A DNA stretch of 36,453 nucleotides from Planctomycetota bacterium (lineage in GTDB: Bacteria; Planctomycetota; UBA1135; GCA-002748355): assembly GCA_027021385.1 (NCBI GenBank), contig JALUUL010000055.1, forward strand, positions 1 to 36,453. Direction: 5' to 3'. A program made the translations under genes and the position numbers. Below, piece by piece: positions 23,644-32,289 of this stretch. Below the pieces are notes generated by a model. It was not told the origin of the DNA. It did not search any database and saw only the letters and a program-made list of their open reading frames with translations. Every line of letters begins with the position of its first letter. Position 1 is the first letter of the stretch.

Positions 23644-26263
23644 GGCCGGGGGACCTCCGTCCCTTCCGCCGCAGAGCGAGACGATGCGGGACGTAGAGCG
23701 GAAGGACGCATCGGCTCCGATCCAGGAACTCCCGGATCCTCCCGTAGGCGCGAAGCAGGTCCTCCGGACTCCCCGCGTTCACCGCTTCCTCGACGAGGCG
23801 GCGCATCTCCCGGAGAACGACCCGCTCCTCCTTCCGGCCGGCGGCGGAGGGTTTCCGCGTCGGGGGAAGGAAGCGCGCCGCCAGGGAAAGGAAGGGGTCG
23901 TAGGGGTATCCCCAACTGTGCTCGATCCGGAGATCCCAGTCCTCCGCCTTCCTCGAACTCCCACCTTCCAGGATCCGGCAGGGGATCCCGCGCGTCCTCA
24001 GACCCTCGGCGATCGCCTTGGCCAGGACCAGGTCCGCGGCTCCCTCCCCCGGATCCAGTCGCAGCGGCTCCCGCGGTCTCTCCGGTCGGAACTCCGCGCC
24101 TTCCGAAGCGGATCGCCCGCTCCGCGGGAAGGACGGACTCCAGGACTCCGCGACCTCGGCCCGCCCGTCCTCGGCGGCATCGATCAGGGCCTTCCGGTCG
24201 AGGGCCGCCGCCACGGCCCGGCGCAGCCCGACGGAGGCCGTCGGGCCCACGAGGGAGAACCCGAGGTAGACCAGCGAGGAACCGCGGGTCTCGAGGACCT
24301 CGACCTCCGGGTCGGCCCGGAAGGCCGGGATCTTCGTTCTCGGGATCCGGTAGGACCAGCAGTCCGCCAGGAAATCCAGGGAACCGTCCTCGAAATCCCG
24401 GAGCGGATCCCGGTCGACGTCCCTGCCGTAGCGGATCAGGTGCAAGCCCTGCGCCGGGTCGTCCCGGAGCCGCAGGATCATCCCGGCGGCCTCCGGATCG
24501 AGAGAGTCGAAGACATAGGGCCCGCTGCCGATCGGCTTGCGGAACTCTCCCTCGCGGTCGAAGCTCCTAGGCGCGAGGACCGCGCAGGGATTGATCGCGC
24601 ACAGCTCGGGAATGAGGGCGCCTGGGCTCGAAAGGCGGATCTCCAGGCGATCCTCGGAGAGAGCCTTCACCGAACGGATCCTCGAGGCGACCCTCAGCCA
24701 GCCGTGCTCGGGAAGGCCGACCCAGCGGCGGAAATGGAGGACGAGATCGGAGGCGCGGACCGGGGAGCCGTCGTGGAACCGCGCCCCCTTGCGGATCGTG
24801 AAGAGGAACCTCCTCCCTCCCTCCTTCCACTCCCAGGAAGAGGCCAGCCCCGGAACCAGACGGCCCCGGTCGTCCCGGCGCACGAGGGTTTCGCAGATCA
24901 GGGTCTTCGCGAGGAAGCCCCCGCGATATCGCAGCGGAGACAGACGCGCGAACCCGTCCTTCCCGGCGAAGACCGCGACGCGGGGGAAGCGCTTTCGATC
25001 GAGTTCCACGAGGACTCCGGCCTTCGATCCTTCCTTCTTCCTCTCCTCCTTGCTCTTCTTTCCCTTCTCCGGATCCGGATCGACCGGGATCCCGGAGAGA
25101 CCGTAACCCGGGGGCCTGCTCAGGAGAAAGATCCGCCCTCCGTATCCCGAACCGAGGATCTCCTCGGTCCCGTTCCGGCCGTCCAGTTCGGCGACCTCGA
25201 GCCAGTGCCCCTTGTCCCTGTCGACGAAGATCGTCTCCGCCTTCCAGCGACCGCCCTTCTTCCGGCTCAGGAGCTGGACCTTCTTCGAATACCCGAACAC
25301 CGCGACGGTCTCGACCTCGGGGTCCGCGTCGAACCGTCCGGCCACGCATCCACGCATCCCCTGGGGCCCAAGGTAGATCGTCTCCTTCTTCCACCGCCCT
25401 CCCTCCCCCTCCTCGAAGCGCAGGATGCGCCCGTCGTCGAGGGTCGCGTAGAGGACCGGAGGAAGGGAACCGCGCCTGAGGGCGAGCCGTCCCATCCCCA
25501 TCGCGCTCCGGAAGACCGTCTTCCGTTCGACCTTCCCCCGGAAGACCGTGAAGAGATCCAGGGTCCCCGACCTCGAGACGGCCGCGATCCGGGGCGATCC
25601 GCCCCCGGAGGCCGGAAGGACCGCGGCGTCCCGATACCTCCCCGGGAGTTCGGCGAGCTTCCTCGAAACGAAGGTTCCGTCCTTTCCGGTCGGCGTGACC
25701 AGGTAGAGGGCTCCGGGCCTCGTGAAGACCAGGACCTCCCGTCCGGGGGAACCGGCGTCCAGATCGCCCGCCACGATCGTGTGGATCTCCCTCCCCGGGA
25801 AGCTGGCGATCCTCCGCCCCGAGAGGCCGCCGTCGTCGTGCGGAAGGACCTGGAAGAGATGGCCCTTCTGCCCGCCGAGATAGAGTTCGCCACCAAGGAT
25901 CCGCGGGTCGATGTCCCCGAACGCGATCCCGCCCAACCACCGGCCGTCATGGATCACGCGGCGGGGAAACCACTTCCCGCTGTAGGAGACGAGGACATGG
26001 GCGACACCCTCGTCGTCGAGTCCCACGACCTCGGGGGCCGCGTACTGGGTGAAGATCGGAAACGACCGGACCGTCCAGATCCCGGTCTTTCCGTTGTCCA
26101 GGACCAGGGACGCCTTCCATCCTCCCTCCGCCTCGAGGGGGACCTCGCCGAAGCGGGGGTCCTCCGCCTGCGCAGCGAGTCCGGGCCCGTTCGACAGGAT
26201 CCAGGAGAAGACCAGAAACGGAATCCATCCCGCCGAACGGGCCTTTCCACAGTATTCAGCCAT
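23612..26263 (-). CDS. Exported beta-propeller fused to a family-5 solute-binding protein (NikA/OppA-like)
   Basis: An 883-residue protein with an N-terminal signal peptide (WIPFLVFSWILSNGPGLAAQA). About residues 45-410 are a series of repeated beta segments with Asp/Gly turns (AGDLDAGSPGREVLVF, AGRFDADPEVETVAVFG), consistent with a VCBS/FG-GAP-like propeller. A lysine-rich linker (about 415-430) leads to a bacterial extracellular solute-binding family 5 domain (about 435-870). That domain shows the typical LVPGLASSWEWKEGG, IRKGARFHDGSPV and PIGSGPYVF motifs. This family delivers peptides, nickel or similar ligands to ABC permeases, but no permease gene is nearby. The start overlaps the upstream gene's stop by 8 bases, so it is the third gene of a minus-strand run. 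The fusion is unusual. The ligand is unknown. Confidence 0.8.
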   Translation of the reverse strand: MAEYCGKARSAGWIPFLVFSWILSNGPGLAAQAEDPRFGEVPLEAEGGWKASLVLDNGKTGIWTVRSFPIFTQYAAPEVVGLDDEGVAHVLVSYSGKWFPRRVIHDGRWLGGIAFGDIDPRILGGELYLGGQKGHLFQVLPHDDGGLSGRRIASFPGREIHTIVAGDLDAGSPGREVLVFTRPGALYLVTPTGKDGTFVSRKLAELPGRYRDAAVLPASGGGSPRIAAVSRSGTLDLFTVFRGKVERKTVFRSAMGMGRLALRRGSLPPVLYATLDDGRILRFEEGEGGRWKKETIYLGPQGMRGCVAGRFDADPEVETVAVFGYSKKVQLLSRKKGGRWKAETIFVDRDKGHWLEVAELDGRNGTEEILGSGYGGRIFLLSRPPGYGLSGIPVDPDPEKGKKSKEERKKEGSKAGVLVELDRKRFPRVAVFAGKDGFARLSPLRYRGGFLAKTLICETLVRRDDRGRLVPGLASSWEWKEGGRRFLFTIRKGARFHDGSPVRASDLVLHFRRWVGLPEHGWLRVASRIRSVKALSEDRLEIRLSSPGALIPELCAINPCAVLAPRSFDREGEFRKPIGSGPYVFDSLDPEAAGMILRLRDDPAQGLHLIRYGRDVDRDPLRDFEDGSLDFLADCWSYRIPRTKIPAFRADPEVEVLETRGSSLVYLGFSLVGPTASVGLRRAVAAALDRKALIDAAEDGRAEVAESWSPSFPRSGRSASEGAEFRPERPREPLRLDPGEGAADLVLAKAIAEGLRTRGIPCRILEGGSSRKAEDWDLRIEHSWGYPYDPFLSLAARFLPPTRKPSAAGRKEERVVLREMRRLVEEAVNAGSPEDLLRAYGRIREFLDRSRCVLPLYVPHRLALRRKGRRSPGLSSDLYRFRR

Positions 26264-27506
26264 CGATGCGCACCGTGCTCGGAGGACTCGCCAGGAAGGA
26301 CCGGCTCCGGGGATGGTAGGCGATTCCCTGCGTATGGAGGAAGATCCCCTTGGTCACCGCGGGGATCTTGGGAACCCGGATCTTCGTGGAGGAATGGACC
26401 CAGAAGAACGGGCTCCAGGGATCCAGGAACAAGAGCGGATCGAAGGGGTTCCCCTTCCGCCGCATCCGGTTCGTCGTGAGGAGGAAGGCGGAAGGATCCG
26501 AACTTCCGAGCCTCCACTCGATGACGGAGCCTCCCCTCGCCAGGACCGGTCCCGATCCGTTGCCGTCCACGACGACATGGAGAGAGGGGAAGGCGGGGTC
26601 GAGCCGGTAGATCATGCCCTTTCCCTGGAGGACCGGGCCCCTCGGGTTGCCCGCACCCCCACGGAGCACGGCCGAACCGACCCTCACCGGGGAGTCGCTG
26701 CGGATCGCGGGCCCGCCCGCCGCCAGGAATCCGCCGGTCCCTCCGAGGATCGTCGTGGCGCCGTGGATCGACTCGACCTTTCCGACCCGAACCTCGAGTC
26801 CGGGGCCTCCCGGCTGTCCCTTCGCGCCGTTCCCCCCGACCAGCAGGGACTGGTCCATCCTGAGAACGGCCCCACCCTCCAGGGCCAACCCGGCCATCGG
26901 AGGCCGATAGGGCGAAAGGGAGCCCGGCGAGGCCTCGATCCTGCTGCGGTGCATGCAGGCGACGACCCCGTCCCCCTCGAGGCGCAGGGTCGCTCCGCGG
27001 TCTCCGGCTCCCGGCCGGTCCCCTCGAATCCTGGAGTTGTCGATCGTCAGGCGGAAGGACTCCCCCTTCCCGACCCCTAAGGACACCCCACCGTCCAGGA
27101 TCATGCTCTCCAGTTCGAGGCTCCCTCCTCCGAGTTCCGCTCCGGAGAGCACGACCTGCGTCCCCGTGGACGGAGGGAGGACCCGAAACCCCGAAAGGCG
27201 CACCTCGTACCCCCGTTGGGGATGCACGGGATGGAAGCGGATCGCGCCGACCCGGACCTGTCCGGGTGCGGAACCGAGGGCGAGGATCGTGACCGAGCGG
27301 TCGATCGAAAAGGACGGATAGATCCCGGGGTGGACCAGGATCCGGTCCCCGATCCGGGCCGCGCGAACGGCCGATTGGATGTCCTTGTAGAAACCGGTTC
27401 CACCGCTCCTCCTGACGTGGAGGTCACCCGCCGGTACCCGCGACACGGAAAGGAGGATGGCCGCGGAAAGCGGAGCGAGGACAGAGACTCGAAGGGAAGG
27501 GTTCAT
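26256..27506 (-). CDS. Secreted right-handed beta-helix protein
   Basis: A 416-residue exported protein with a signal peptide ending near VPAGD. The N-terminal GFYKDIQSAVRAARIGDRIL and HPGIYPSFSIDRSVTI segments are typical of pectin-lyase-like right-handed beta-helix proteins of the periplasmic copper-binding/NosD style. They are followed by repeating short beta rungs (LRLEGDGVVACMHRSRIEAS, GAVLRMDQSLLVGG). No catalytic residues can be assigned. GGAG 8 bases before the ATG supports the start. It lies 14 bases after the upstream gene and overlaps the propeller/solute-binding gene, so the three secreted proteins are probably co-expressed. Confidence 0.75.
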   Translation of the reverse strand: MNPSLRVSVLAPLSAAILLSVSRVPAGDLHVRRSGGTGFYKDIQSAVRAARIGDRILVHPGIYPSFSIDRSVTILALGSAPGQVRVGAIRFHPVHPQRGYEVRLSGFRVLPPSTGTQVVLSGAELGGGSLELESMILDGGVSLGVGKGESFRLTIDNSRIRGDRPGAGDRGATLRLEGDGVVACMHRSRIEASPGSLSPYRPPMAGLALEGGAVLRMDQSLLVGGNGAKGQPGGPGLEVRVGKVESIHGATTILGGTGGFLAAGGPAIRSDSPVRVGSAVLRGGAGNPRGPVLQGKGMIYRLDPAFPSLHVVVDGNGSGPVLARGGSVIEWRLGSSDPSAFLLTTNRMRRKGNPFDPLLFLDPWSPFFWVHSSTKIRVPKIPAVTKGIFLHTQGIAYHPRSRSFLASPPSTVRIDG

Positions 27507-27520
27507 GTCATCATCTCCGA

Positions 27521-29383
27521 TCAGAGGGAAAGGATTTCGGTCGTCGTGATGCTCGAAGAGGGAAGCTTGACCGTGAGAACGGGGACCTGGATCCCGAAGG
27601 AAAGGAGGTTGATCCCGCTCGTCTGGTAGAAGAGTTCGTCCCCGTCGGCCTGGACCAGGTAGGTCGCCAGCAGGGAGTTCGTACGCGTCCAGAGATTGAA
27701 GCTCGCGCGCCGGGCGCCGAAGGTCTTCGGGGGCGGGCTCACCCGGTTCCCCGCGTCCCGGAAGGACCTCGGAGGAATCGCCGGGAATCCCGGGATGTTG
27801 ATGTCCCTGGGGAGTTTGCGATAGGTGCGCGTATCCGTGGCCAGGCTTCCCGAGACCTTGTGCGGAAGCAGGACGGCGTGCGCCGCGGTCTGCGCGAACT
27901 GCCCGAAGAGACTCGCCTGTCCGAACATCATGAGCGGCATGTCCCAGGGTTCGAAGACCGTCGGCAGGCCGTAGGCGCGCTCGGTCCGTTGATCCCTGAG
28001 GGAGATCAGGGTCCTCATCGGGTCCTGCAGGGGGTTGAGCGCGCGGGCGTCCGGAACGGCGAGGACTTCGGAGCCCGAGGTCCCGGGGTTCGGGGCTCCG
28101 GGGTAGTTGACGGTGGTCACGAAGAGGTTCTTGCCGTCACGACTCCAGAGGGGACGGTCGGTGACCTCGACTCCGATCCTCCCTCCCAGCGGGCCGGCCG
28201 TTCCGATCACCCCTCCGAGGGTCCCGGCTCCCAGGGGGTCCAGCGGCGTGTAGAGAACGTTCAGTCGTTCGCTCCCCCCCTTCGGATGCGGCCACCATCT
28301 CGGGCTCTGGGAGGTCATGAAAGCCATCCGCGCCCCGTGCACGGCGATCTCGGCGAAGGGTTCCCCCGCGGCGGCCGTGGTCCGGACGACACAGAAGGTC
28401 TCCCCCGTGGGGGCGCCGGCCCCCAGGACCGCGACTCCGGCGGGTTTGGTGTATCCCGTCCCCGGTTCCTTCTCCCGCAGCAGGAAGGCGACGTAGCTGA
28501 TCCCGTTCCTGCTGGCCACGCCGGGGGAATGGAAGCCGACCGCGGGGACGTAGGGCTTGGGAGGGGAGGTGTTCGGCACGTTCCCGACCGGATGGGTCTT
28601 CGCGTTCCCGGAGGCGTCGAAGCTGAGCACCGCCGCGTCCTTGGGCCGGAGATCCCCGGTATCGAAATCGGAGCAGAGGATCGCAAACCTGCGATTCGAA
28701 CCGCTGGGGAAGGCGGCGAGATTCGTCACCGGGGATCGGGCGCCGCTGGAGACGAAGACCTTGGGCTCCAGGACCTTGGATCCGCCCAGGATCCTCAGGA
28801 CATGGACGCCGGCGGTCGTCGGGACGAAGCAGAGGTCCCCCTCGCGATGCATTCTCGTCACCCCCCCGGCCGGCGAGCCCTTGACGCGGACGCGGCCGAG
28901 GCTCTTCGCCCCTCCGGCGCCGGACCAGGACACGCATTCCAGCACCGTGTCGCCGGTCCCCGAATCCGAAGCGCAGACCGCGAGACGGCGGTCCGTGTCC
29001 AGAAGAGGTTCGTAGTTCGGTGGGGAGACGAGCTTGATCTCGGTCTTTCGCAAGGCCCCCGACCGGAAATCGAGGACCGCCAGCGCGCCGTTGGTCTTCG
29101 AGTCCCCGAGCGGGAGGATGAAGACGCTCCCGTCTCTCAGGATCCGGACCTCCTCGGGAGCCATGTGACGGCGCCCGTTCCACCACCGCGAGGGCGGGGC
29201 CGAGAGATCCGCCAGCTTTTGCGTCGTTCCGATCCGGGAAGCCATCCAAAGGGAATGTCCTCCACGGGCGTCCTTCAAGGCGAACAAGTCCAGACCCCAG
29301 GTCCCGGATCTGGGAACCTCCTGTGCGAATCCGATCCCGGCACATAGGGAGAGGGCGAAACATGACAGCGTTCGAGGGAGCAT
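27521..29383 (-). CDS. Secreted protein of unknown function, probable beta-propeller
   Basis: A 620-residue protein with a clear signal peptide (MLPRTLSCFALSLCAGIGFA) and a strong ribosome binding site (AGGAGG, 7 bases before ATG 29383). I do not recognise a named family. The body is rich in beta segments of the type DGSVFILPLGD, DTDRRLAVCASD and SGVHVLRIL-like strands, with TolB-like SRDGKNLFVTTV near residue 415. This suggests a propeller that scans or stores lists of values. It is first in a three-gene minus-strand run of exported proteins. The upstream in-frame extension to about 29638 lacks a signal sequence and is not favoured. Confidence 0.65.
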   Translation of the reverse strand: MLPRTLSCFALSLCAGIGFAQEVPRSGTWGLDLFALKDARGGHSLWMASRIGTTQKLADLSAPPSRWWNGRRHMAPEEVRILRDGSVFILPLGDSKTNGALAVLDFRSGALRKTEIKLVSPPNYEPLLDTDRRLAVCASDSGTGDTVLECVSWSGAGGAKSLGRVRVKGSPAGGVTRMHREGDLCFVPTTAGVHVLRILGGSKVLEPKVFVSSGARSPVTNLAAFPSGSNRRFAILCSDFDTGDLRPKDAAVLSFDASGNAKTHPVGNVPNTSPPKPYVPAVGFHSPGVASRNGISYVAFLLREKEPGTGYTKPAGVAVLGAGAPTGETFCVVRTTAAAGEPFAEIAVHGARMAFMTSQSPRWWPHPKGGSERLNVLYTPLDPLGAGTLGGVIGTAGPLGGRIGVEVTDRPLWSRDGKNLFVTTVNYPGAPNPGTSGSEVLAVPDARALNPLQDPMRTLISLRDQRTERAYGLPTVFEPWDMPLMMFGQASLFGQFAQTAAHAVLLPHKVSGSLATDTRTYRKLPRDINIPGFPAIPPRSFRDAGNRVSPPPKTFGARRASFNLWTRTNSLLATYLVQADGDELFYQTSGINLLSFGIQVPVLTVKLPSSSITTTEILSL

Positions 29384-29643
29384 CCGTTTCCTCCTGCAGA
29401 AGAACGAAGCGGCTGCGGACGGGAAGCTGCCGGTCGACGGGAGAGCCGCGAGTCGGAGCGAAATCCGTGCCTCGCCCCGCCGTCCCGGGGAGAACCCGGG
29501 AGGGACTCCCCCCGATCCCCCGGGAATCCCCCGTTTCTGGGTCCATCCCCCCGATCTGTTCCTGCTCCGGCCGATCGCTCTCCGCGTCCGGTTCGCGTTT
29601 ACCACAGGCCTCGTTCCGGAAGCCCGACTCTTCCCCACCCGGA

Positions 29644-29661
29644 CGTTTCCATCCGGAAACG
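29644..29661. terminator. Second hairpin downstream of rrf2
   Basis: CGTTTCC-ATCC-GGAAACG: a perfect 7-bp stem with a 4-base loop, 40 bases beyond the rrf2 stop. It is less GC-rich than the surroundings, which makes chance less likely than for the pure GC hairpin. It has no T-tract. It could be a transcript-end structure or a protein-binding palindrome. Confidence 0.3.
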
Positions 29662-29683
29662 CCTCTCCACGGCAAGGGCGGCC

Positions 29684-29702
29684 CCGCCCGCGCGGCGGGC
29701 GG
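29684..29702 (-). terminator. GC hairpin directly after rrf2, possible terminator
   Basis: CCGCCCGC-GCG-GCGGGCGG: a perfect 8-bp stem with a 3-base loop, directly adjoining the rrf2 stop codon. There is no T-tract on the minus-strand side, so it is at most a weak or factor-assisted terminator. Confidence 0.35.
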
Positions 29703-30113
29703 TCAGGAGCGGACGAGGGTCTCGAGGGAGACGGAGGCGAAGGTGCAGCGGGCCTGTTCCTCGACCTCGTCGAAGAGGCGGCGCAGCCGGCACTCGGGCA
29801 TTCCCTCGCAGCGGTCCTCCCCGGAATCGGCCAGGAGGCAGCTCTCGAGGCTTCGCGGCGGCTCGAAGATCTCGATGATCTCGAGAACCGTCACTTCCGC
29901 GGGGGGTCTCGCGAGGCGGTATCCCCCTCCGACCCCCCTCGTCCCCAGCGCGATCCCCGAGCGGACCATCTGCTGGAGCACCTTCGCGAGCGCGCTCTCG
30001 GGAATCCGATAGCGCTCGGCGATCTCGGTGACCCGGACCGGCCGCTCCGGCCCGGCCTCGGCCATCTCCATCGCCGCGTAGAGGGCGTAGCGCGTGCTCT
30101 TCCCCCAGTTCAA
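29703..30113 (-). CDS. Rrf2-family transcriptional regulator with three Fe-S-type cysteines
   Basis: A 136-residue winged-helix regulator beginning with the usual Rrf2 opening (STRYALYAAMEMAE). It has the recognition-helix region PESALAKVLQQMVRSGI and wing GTRGVGGGYRLARP. Cys92, Cys102 and Cys108 lie in the place where IscR, NsrR and RsrR carry cluster ligands, so it probably senses iron-sulfur status, oxygen or NO. The start is a TTG at 30113, chosen because the conserved first helix begins right there. It follows the GNAT gene by 42 bases on the same strand and may be part of the bcr transcript, making it a candidate regulator of the anaerobic genes. The ligand and targets are inferred. Confidence 0.85.
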   Translation of the reverse strand: MNWGKSTRYALYAAMEMAEAGPERPVRVTEIAERYRIPESALAKVLQQMVRSGIALGTRGVGGGYRLARPPAEVTVLEIIEIFEPPRSLESCLLADSGEDRCEGMPECRLRRLFDEVEEQARCTFASVSLETLVRS

Positions 30114-30155
30114 GGGCTCACCCCGCGCGACAGGACGGACCCGGGCCCTCCCGCC

Positions 30156-30638
30156 TCACGAATCCCGCTCGCCGGGTCGGGGCGAGGAGGGATCGAGATC
30201 GAGGCAGAACCTCGGAGCGGGACGGAACCCCATGTGCTGGAAAAAGGTCAGGAGCCCCGGGGTCTCCCAGGCGACCTCGGTGCGGAGACTCCGCACGTTC
30301 AAACCGCGGAGGTTCGTCTGCAGCTGGTCGATCAGGGCCGCGCCGACGCCCCGCCCCCGATAATCGGGATGGACGCCGATCGTGTCGAGGACCGCGGCGG
30401 GCTCGATCGCGCCGAATTCCCCGTAGTAGACGCGCGCCAGGAGGAAGCCCGCGAAGAGCCCGTCGACCTCGGCCGCCAGCGAGACCTTGATCCCGGTCTC
30501 CTGGAGGTTCTGCTGGAGTTTCAGCCGGAAGAACTCCTCCCTGCGACGCCCGGTGTTCTTGGCGTCCAGGTTCACGACCTCCTCGAAATCCTCCGGCCTG
30601 AGCCCCCGGACGATCACTTCGCCAGTCCTCGTTTCCAT
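30156..30638 (-). CDS. GNAT-family N-acetyltransferase at the end of the bcr operon
   Basis: A 160-residue GNAT domain with the acetyl-CoA-binding motif VHPDYRGRGVGAAL (about 91-104). ATG 30638 is preferred over an in-frame GTG at 30644 because GAGG lies 9 bases before the ATG. It comes 10 bases after the SDR gene. In Rhodopseudomonas palustris the lysine acetyltransferases Pat and KatA inactivate benzoate-CoA ligase BadA and related ligases, so control of an aromatic acyl-CoA ligase is a reasonable guess. The substrate cannot be read from sequence. Confidence 0.8.
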   Translation of the reverse strand: METRTGEVIVRGLRPEDFEEVVNLDAKNTGRRREEFFRLKLQQNLQETGIKVSLAAEVDGLFAGFLLARVYYGEFGAIEPAAVLDTIGVHPDYRGRGVGAALIDQLQTNLRGLNVRSLRTEVAWETPGLLTFFQHMGFRPAPRFCLDLDPSSPRPGERDS

Positions 30639-30648
30639 TTCCACGACC

Positions 30649-31392
30649 TCATGCGATCAACTGTCCGCCGTCCACTCGAATGACCTGACCGGTGATGTGT
30701 TTCGACAGGTCCGAAACCAGGAAGAGGCAGAGGGCCGCCACGTCCTCGGGTTCGGCGATCCTACCCAGGACGCTCTCCGATTCCGCCTTCTCGAGGACCT
30801 CGGCCGGCAGCTCCTCCGCCATCCTCGTCCGCACCATGCCCGGGGCGACGAGGTTCACCCGGATCCCGAAGCGGCCCAGCTCGCGCGCGGCCGTCTTTCC
30901 GAACCCGATCAGCCCCGCCTTCGAGGCGGCGTAGTTCGCCTGCCCGAACTTCCCGCGCTCCCCGTTGATCGAGGTCGTCAGAACGATCGAGCCGCCCCCG
31001 GCCGCCCGCATCCTCGGGACGGCTTCCTTGACGATCAGGAAGGCGGACTCGAGATTGACGCGCAGGACCCGCTCCCAGTCCTCTGTGTCCATCTTCCAGA
31101 GCACGGCGTCCCGCGTGATCCCGACGCAGTGCACGCAGAGATCCAGCCCCCCCATCTCCTCGTCGAGGCGGCGGAAGCAGGCCGCGACGTCTCCGGGATC
31201 GGACCCGTCCCCCTCGATCCCCAAGGTCCCCTCGACCGCCTCCGAACCCGGGAGATCCAGGACGGCGACCTCCGCCCCGGCCGCCAGGAGCGAACCGACG
31301 ACGGCGCGCCCGATCCCCCCGGCGCCCCCGGCGACGAGGGCGCGCCGGCCCACGAGGCTCAACGGGCCGGGACTCCCGGTGAAGAGCGTCAT
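30649..31392 (-). CDS. Short-chain dehydrogenase/reductase (FabG-like) in the bcr operon
   Basis: A 247-residue classical SDR: cofactor loop GGAGGIG (22-28), Asn113, and the catalytic Ser141, Tyr154 and Lys158 (YAASK). The C-terminal VDGGQ is typical of FabG/PhaB-type enzymes acting on 3-hydroxyacyl or 3-oxoacyl thioesters. Its ATG overlaps the bcrD stop by four bases and has GGAGGAG upstream, so it is made with benzoyl-CoA reductase. I infer that it oxidises a hydroxyacyl-CoA intermediate after ring reduction and hydration. It could be a functional substitute for the zinc-type 6-hydroxycyclohexenecarbonyl-CoA dehydrogenase Had, or a BadH-like 2-hydroxycyclohexanecarboxyl-CoA dehydrogenase. 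The usual NAG motif reads CVG at about 89-91. Confidence 0.85.
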   Translation of the reverse strand: MTLFTGSPGPLSLVGRRALVAGGAGGIGRAVVGSLLAAGAEVAVLDLPGSEAVEGTLGIEGDGSDPGDVAACFRRLDEEMGGLDLCVHCVGITRDAVLWKMDTEDWERVLRVNLESAFLIVKEAVPRMRAAGGGSIVLTTSINGERGKFGQANYAASKAGLIGFGKTAARELGRFGIRVNLVAPGMVRTRMAEELPAEVLEKAESESVLGRIAEPEDVAALCLFLVSDLSKHITGQVIRVDGGQLIA

Positions 31393-32264
31393 GCCCCCGC
31401 TCCTCCGAGTCCGAGACCGATCCCCTTGGCCGCGAGCTTCCGGGCGCGGTAGCCCCCCCAGAGCGCCGCGCCGATCGCACCGGCAAGCATCGAATGCTCA
31501 TGGCTGCGGATCTCGAGCTTCAGCCCCTGGGACTCCCCGGCCTCCCGGATCGCCTGGAGCAGGCCGACGTCCGCGGCCAGTCCCCCGGTCACGAGAGCGA
31601 CCTTCTTGATCCCGATCGAGTTCAGGAGGCGGAGGTAGCGCCCGGCCATCGACTGGTGGATCCCCTTGATGATGTCCGGGGTCGGGATGCCCCGCGAGAC
31701 CATGTTGATGACGTCCGTCTCCGCCAGAACCGCGCAGATCGACGAACATTGCTCGGGGTTCTGGGCCTGGAGCGAGAGCGGGCCGATCTCATCGATCGTG
31801 ATGCCGAGATAGCGGCTGATGTTCTCGAGGAACTGCCCCGACCCCGAGGCGCACTGGCTCGTCATCCGATACCCCAGGACCTTGGCCTTCTCGTCCATCT
31901 TGACCGCGCGGGCGTGCAGGCCTCCGACGTCCAGGACGGCCTCGGCCTCGGGATCCATCCAGCGCCCTCCCCGGGCGTGCGTCGTCATGCCGTAGAAGTG
32001 GCCGGTGCGGAACGGTACTCCTTCCCCTTCCCCCGTCGTCGCGACGTAGGCGAGCCGGTCCCTGCGGACCGAGGCCTCCGACAGGGCATGTTCGAAGAGG
32101 TCGGCGGCGACCTGGTGGGGATCCCGCTTGCGGATGCGTTCTCCCCGCCCGAAGAGGAGGTCCGCCCCCTTCTCTCCGCGATCCTCCATGACCGCGACCT
32201 TGACGGCCGAGGAGCCGATGTCGATCCCGGCGACGAGCAGAGTCTCCATGTTCGGATTCGTCAT
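31389..32264 (-). CDS. bcrD: Benzoyl-CoA reductase subunit D (ATPase/activator, BcrD/BadG)
   Basis: A 291-residue ASKHA-fold ATPase (N-terminal GIDIGSSAVKVAVM, LDVGGLHARAV). It has the two cysteine motifs that hold the [4Fe-4S] cluster bridging the A and D subunits: SQCASGSGQFLE and CSSICAVLAETD. With BcrA it forms the module that couples ATP hydrolysis to transfer of low-potential electrons to the BcrBC ring-reducing module. Length and motifs match BcrD/BadG. AAGGAA 7 bases before ATG 32264 supports the start. It lies 26 bases after bcrA and overlaps the SDR gene. Confidence 0.93.
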   Translation of the reverse strand: MTNPNMETLLVAGIDIGSSAVKVAVMEDRGEKGADLLFGRGERIRKRDPHQVAADLFEHALSEASVRRDRLAYVATTGEGEGVPFRTGHFYGMTTHARGGRWMDPEAEAVLDVGGLHARAVKMDEKAKVLGYRMTSQCASGSGQFLENISRYLGITIDEIGPLSLQAQNPEQCSSICAVLAETDVINMVSRGIPTPDIIKGIHQSMAGRYLRLLNSIGIKKVALVTGGLAADVGLLQAIREAGESQGLKLEIRSHEHSMLAGAIGAALWGGYRARKLAAKGIGLGLGGAGA

Positions 32265-32289
32265 TTCGAGTTTCCTTGTCGGCAGGAGG

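Larger units (their letters stand above)
29384..29702. other. Intergenic region between the Rrf2 gene and the secreted-protein operon
   Basis: 319 bases with no gene I can support. It must contain the promoter of the minus-strand gene starting at 29383 and the 3' end of the rrf2 transcript. Two short perfect hairpins lie at its right side (29644-29661 and 29684-29702). I see no tRNA, repeat or operator here. Confidence 0.6.

Noticed and set aside
26949..26957. TGCATGCA-like sequence similar to the BoxR operator
   Set aside because: It lies inside the coding sequence of the beta-helix protein, far from a promoter, and encodes ordinary residues.
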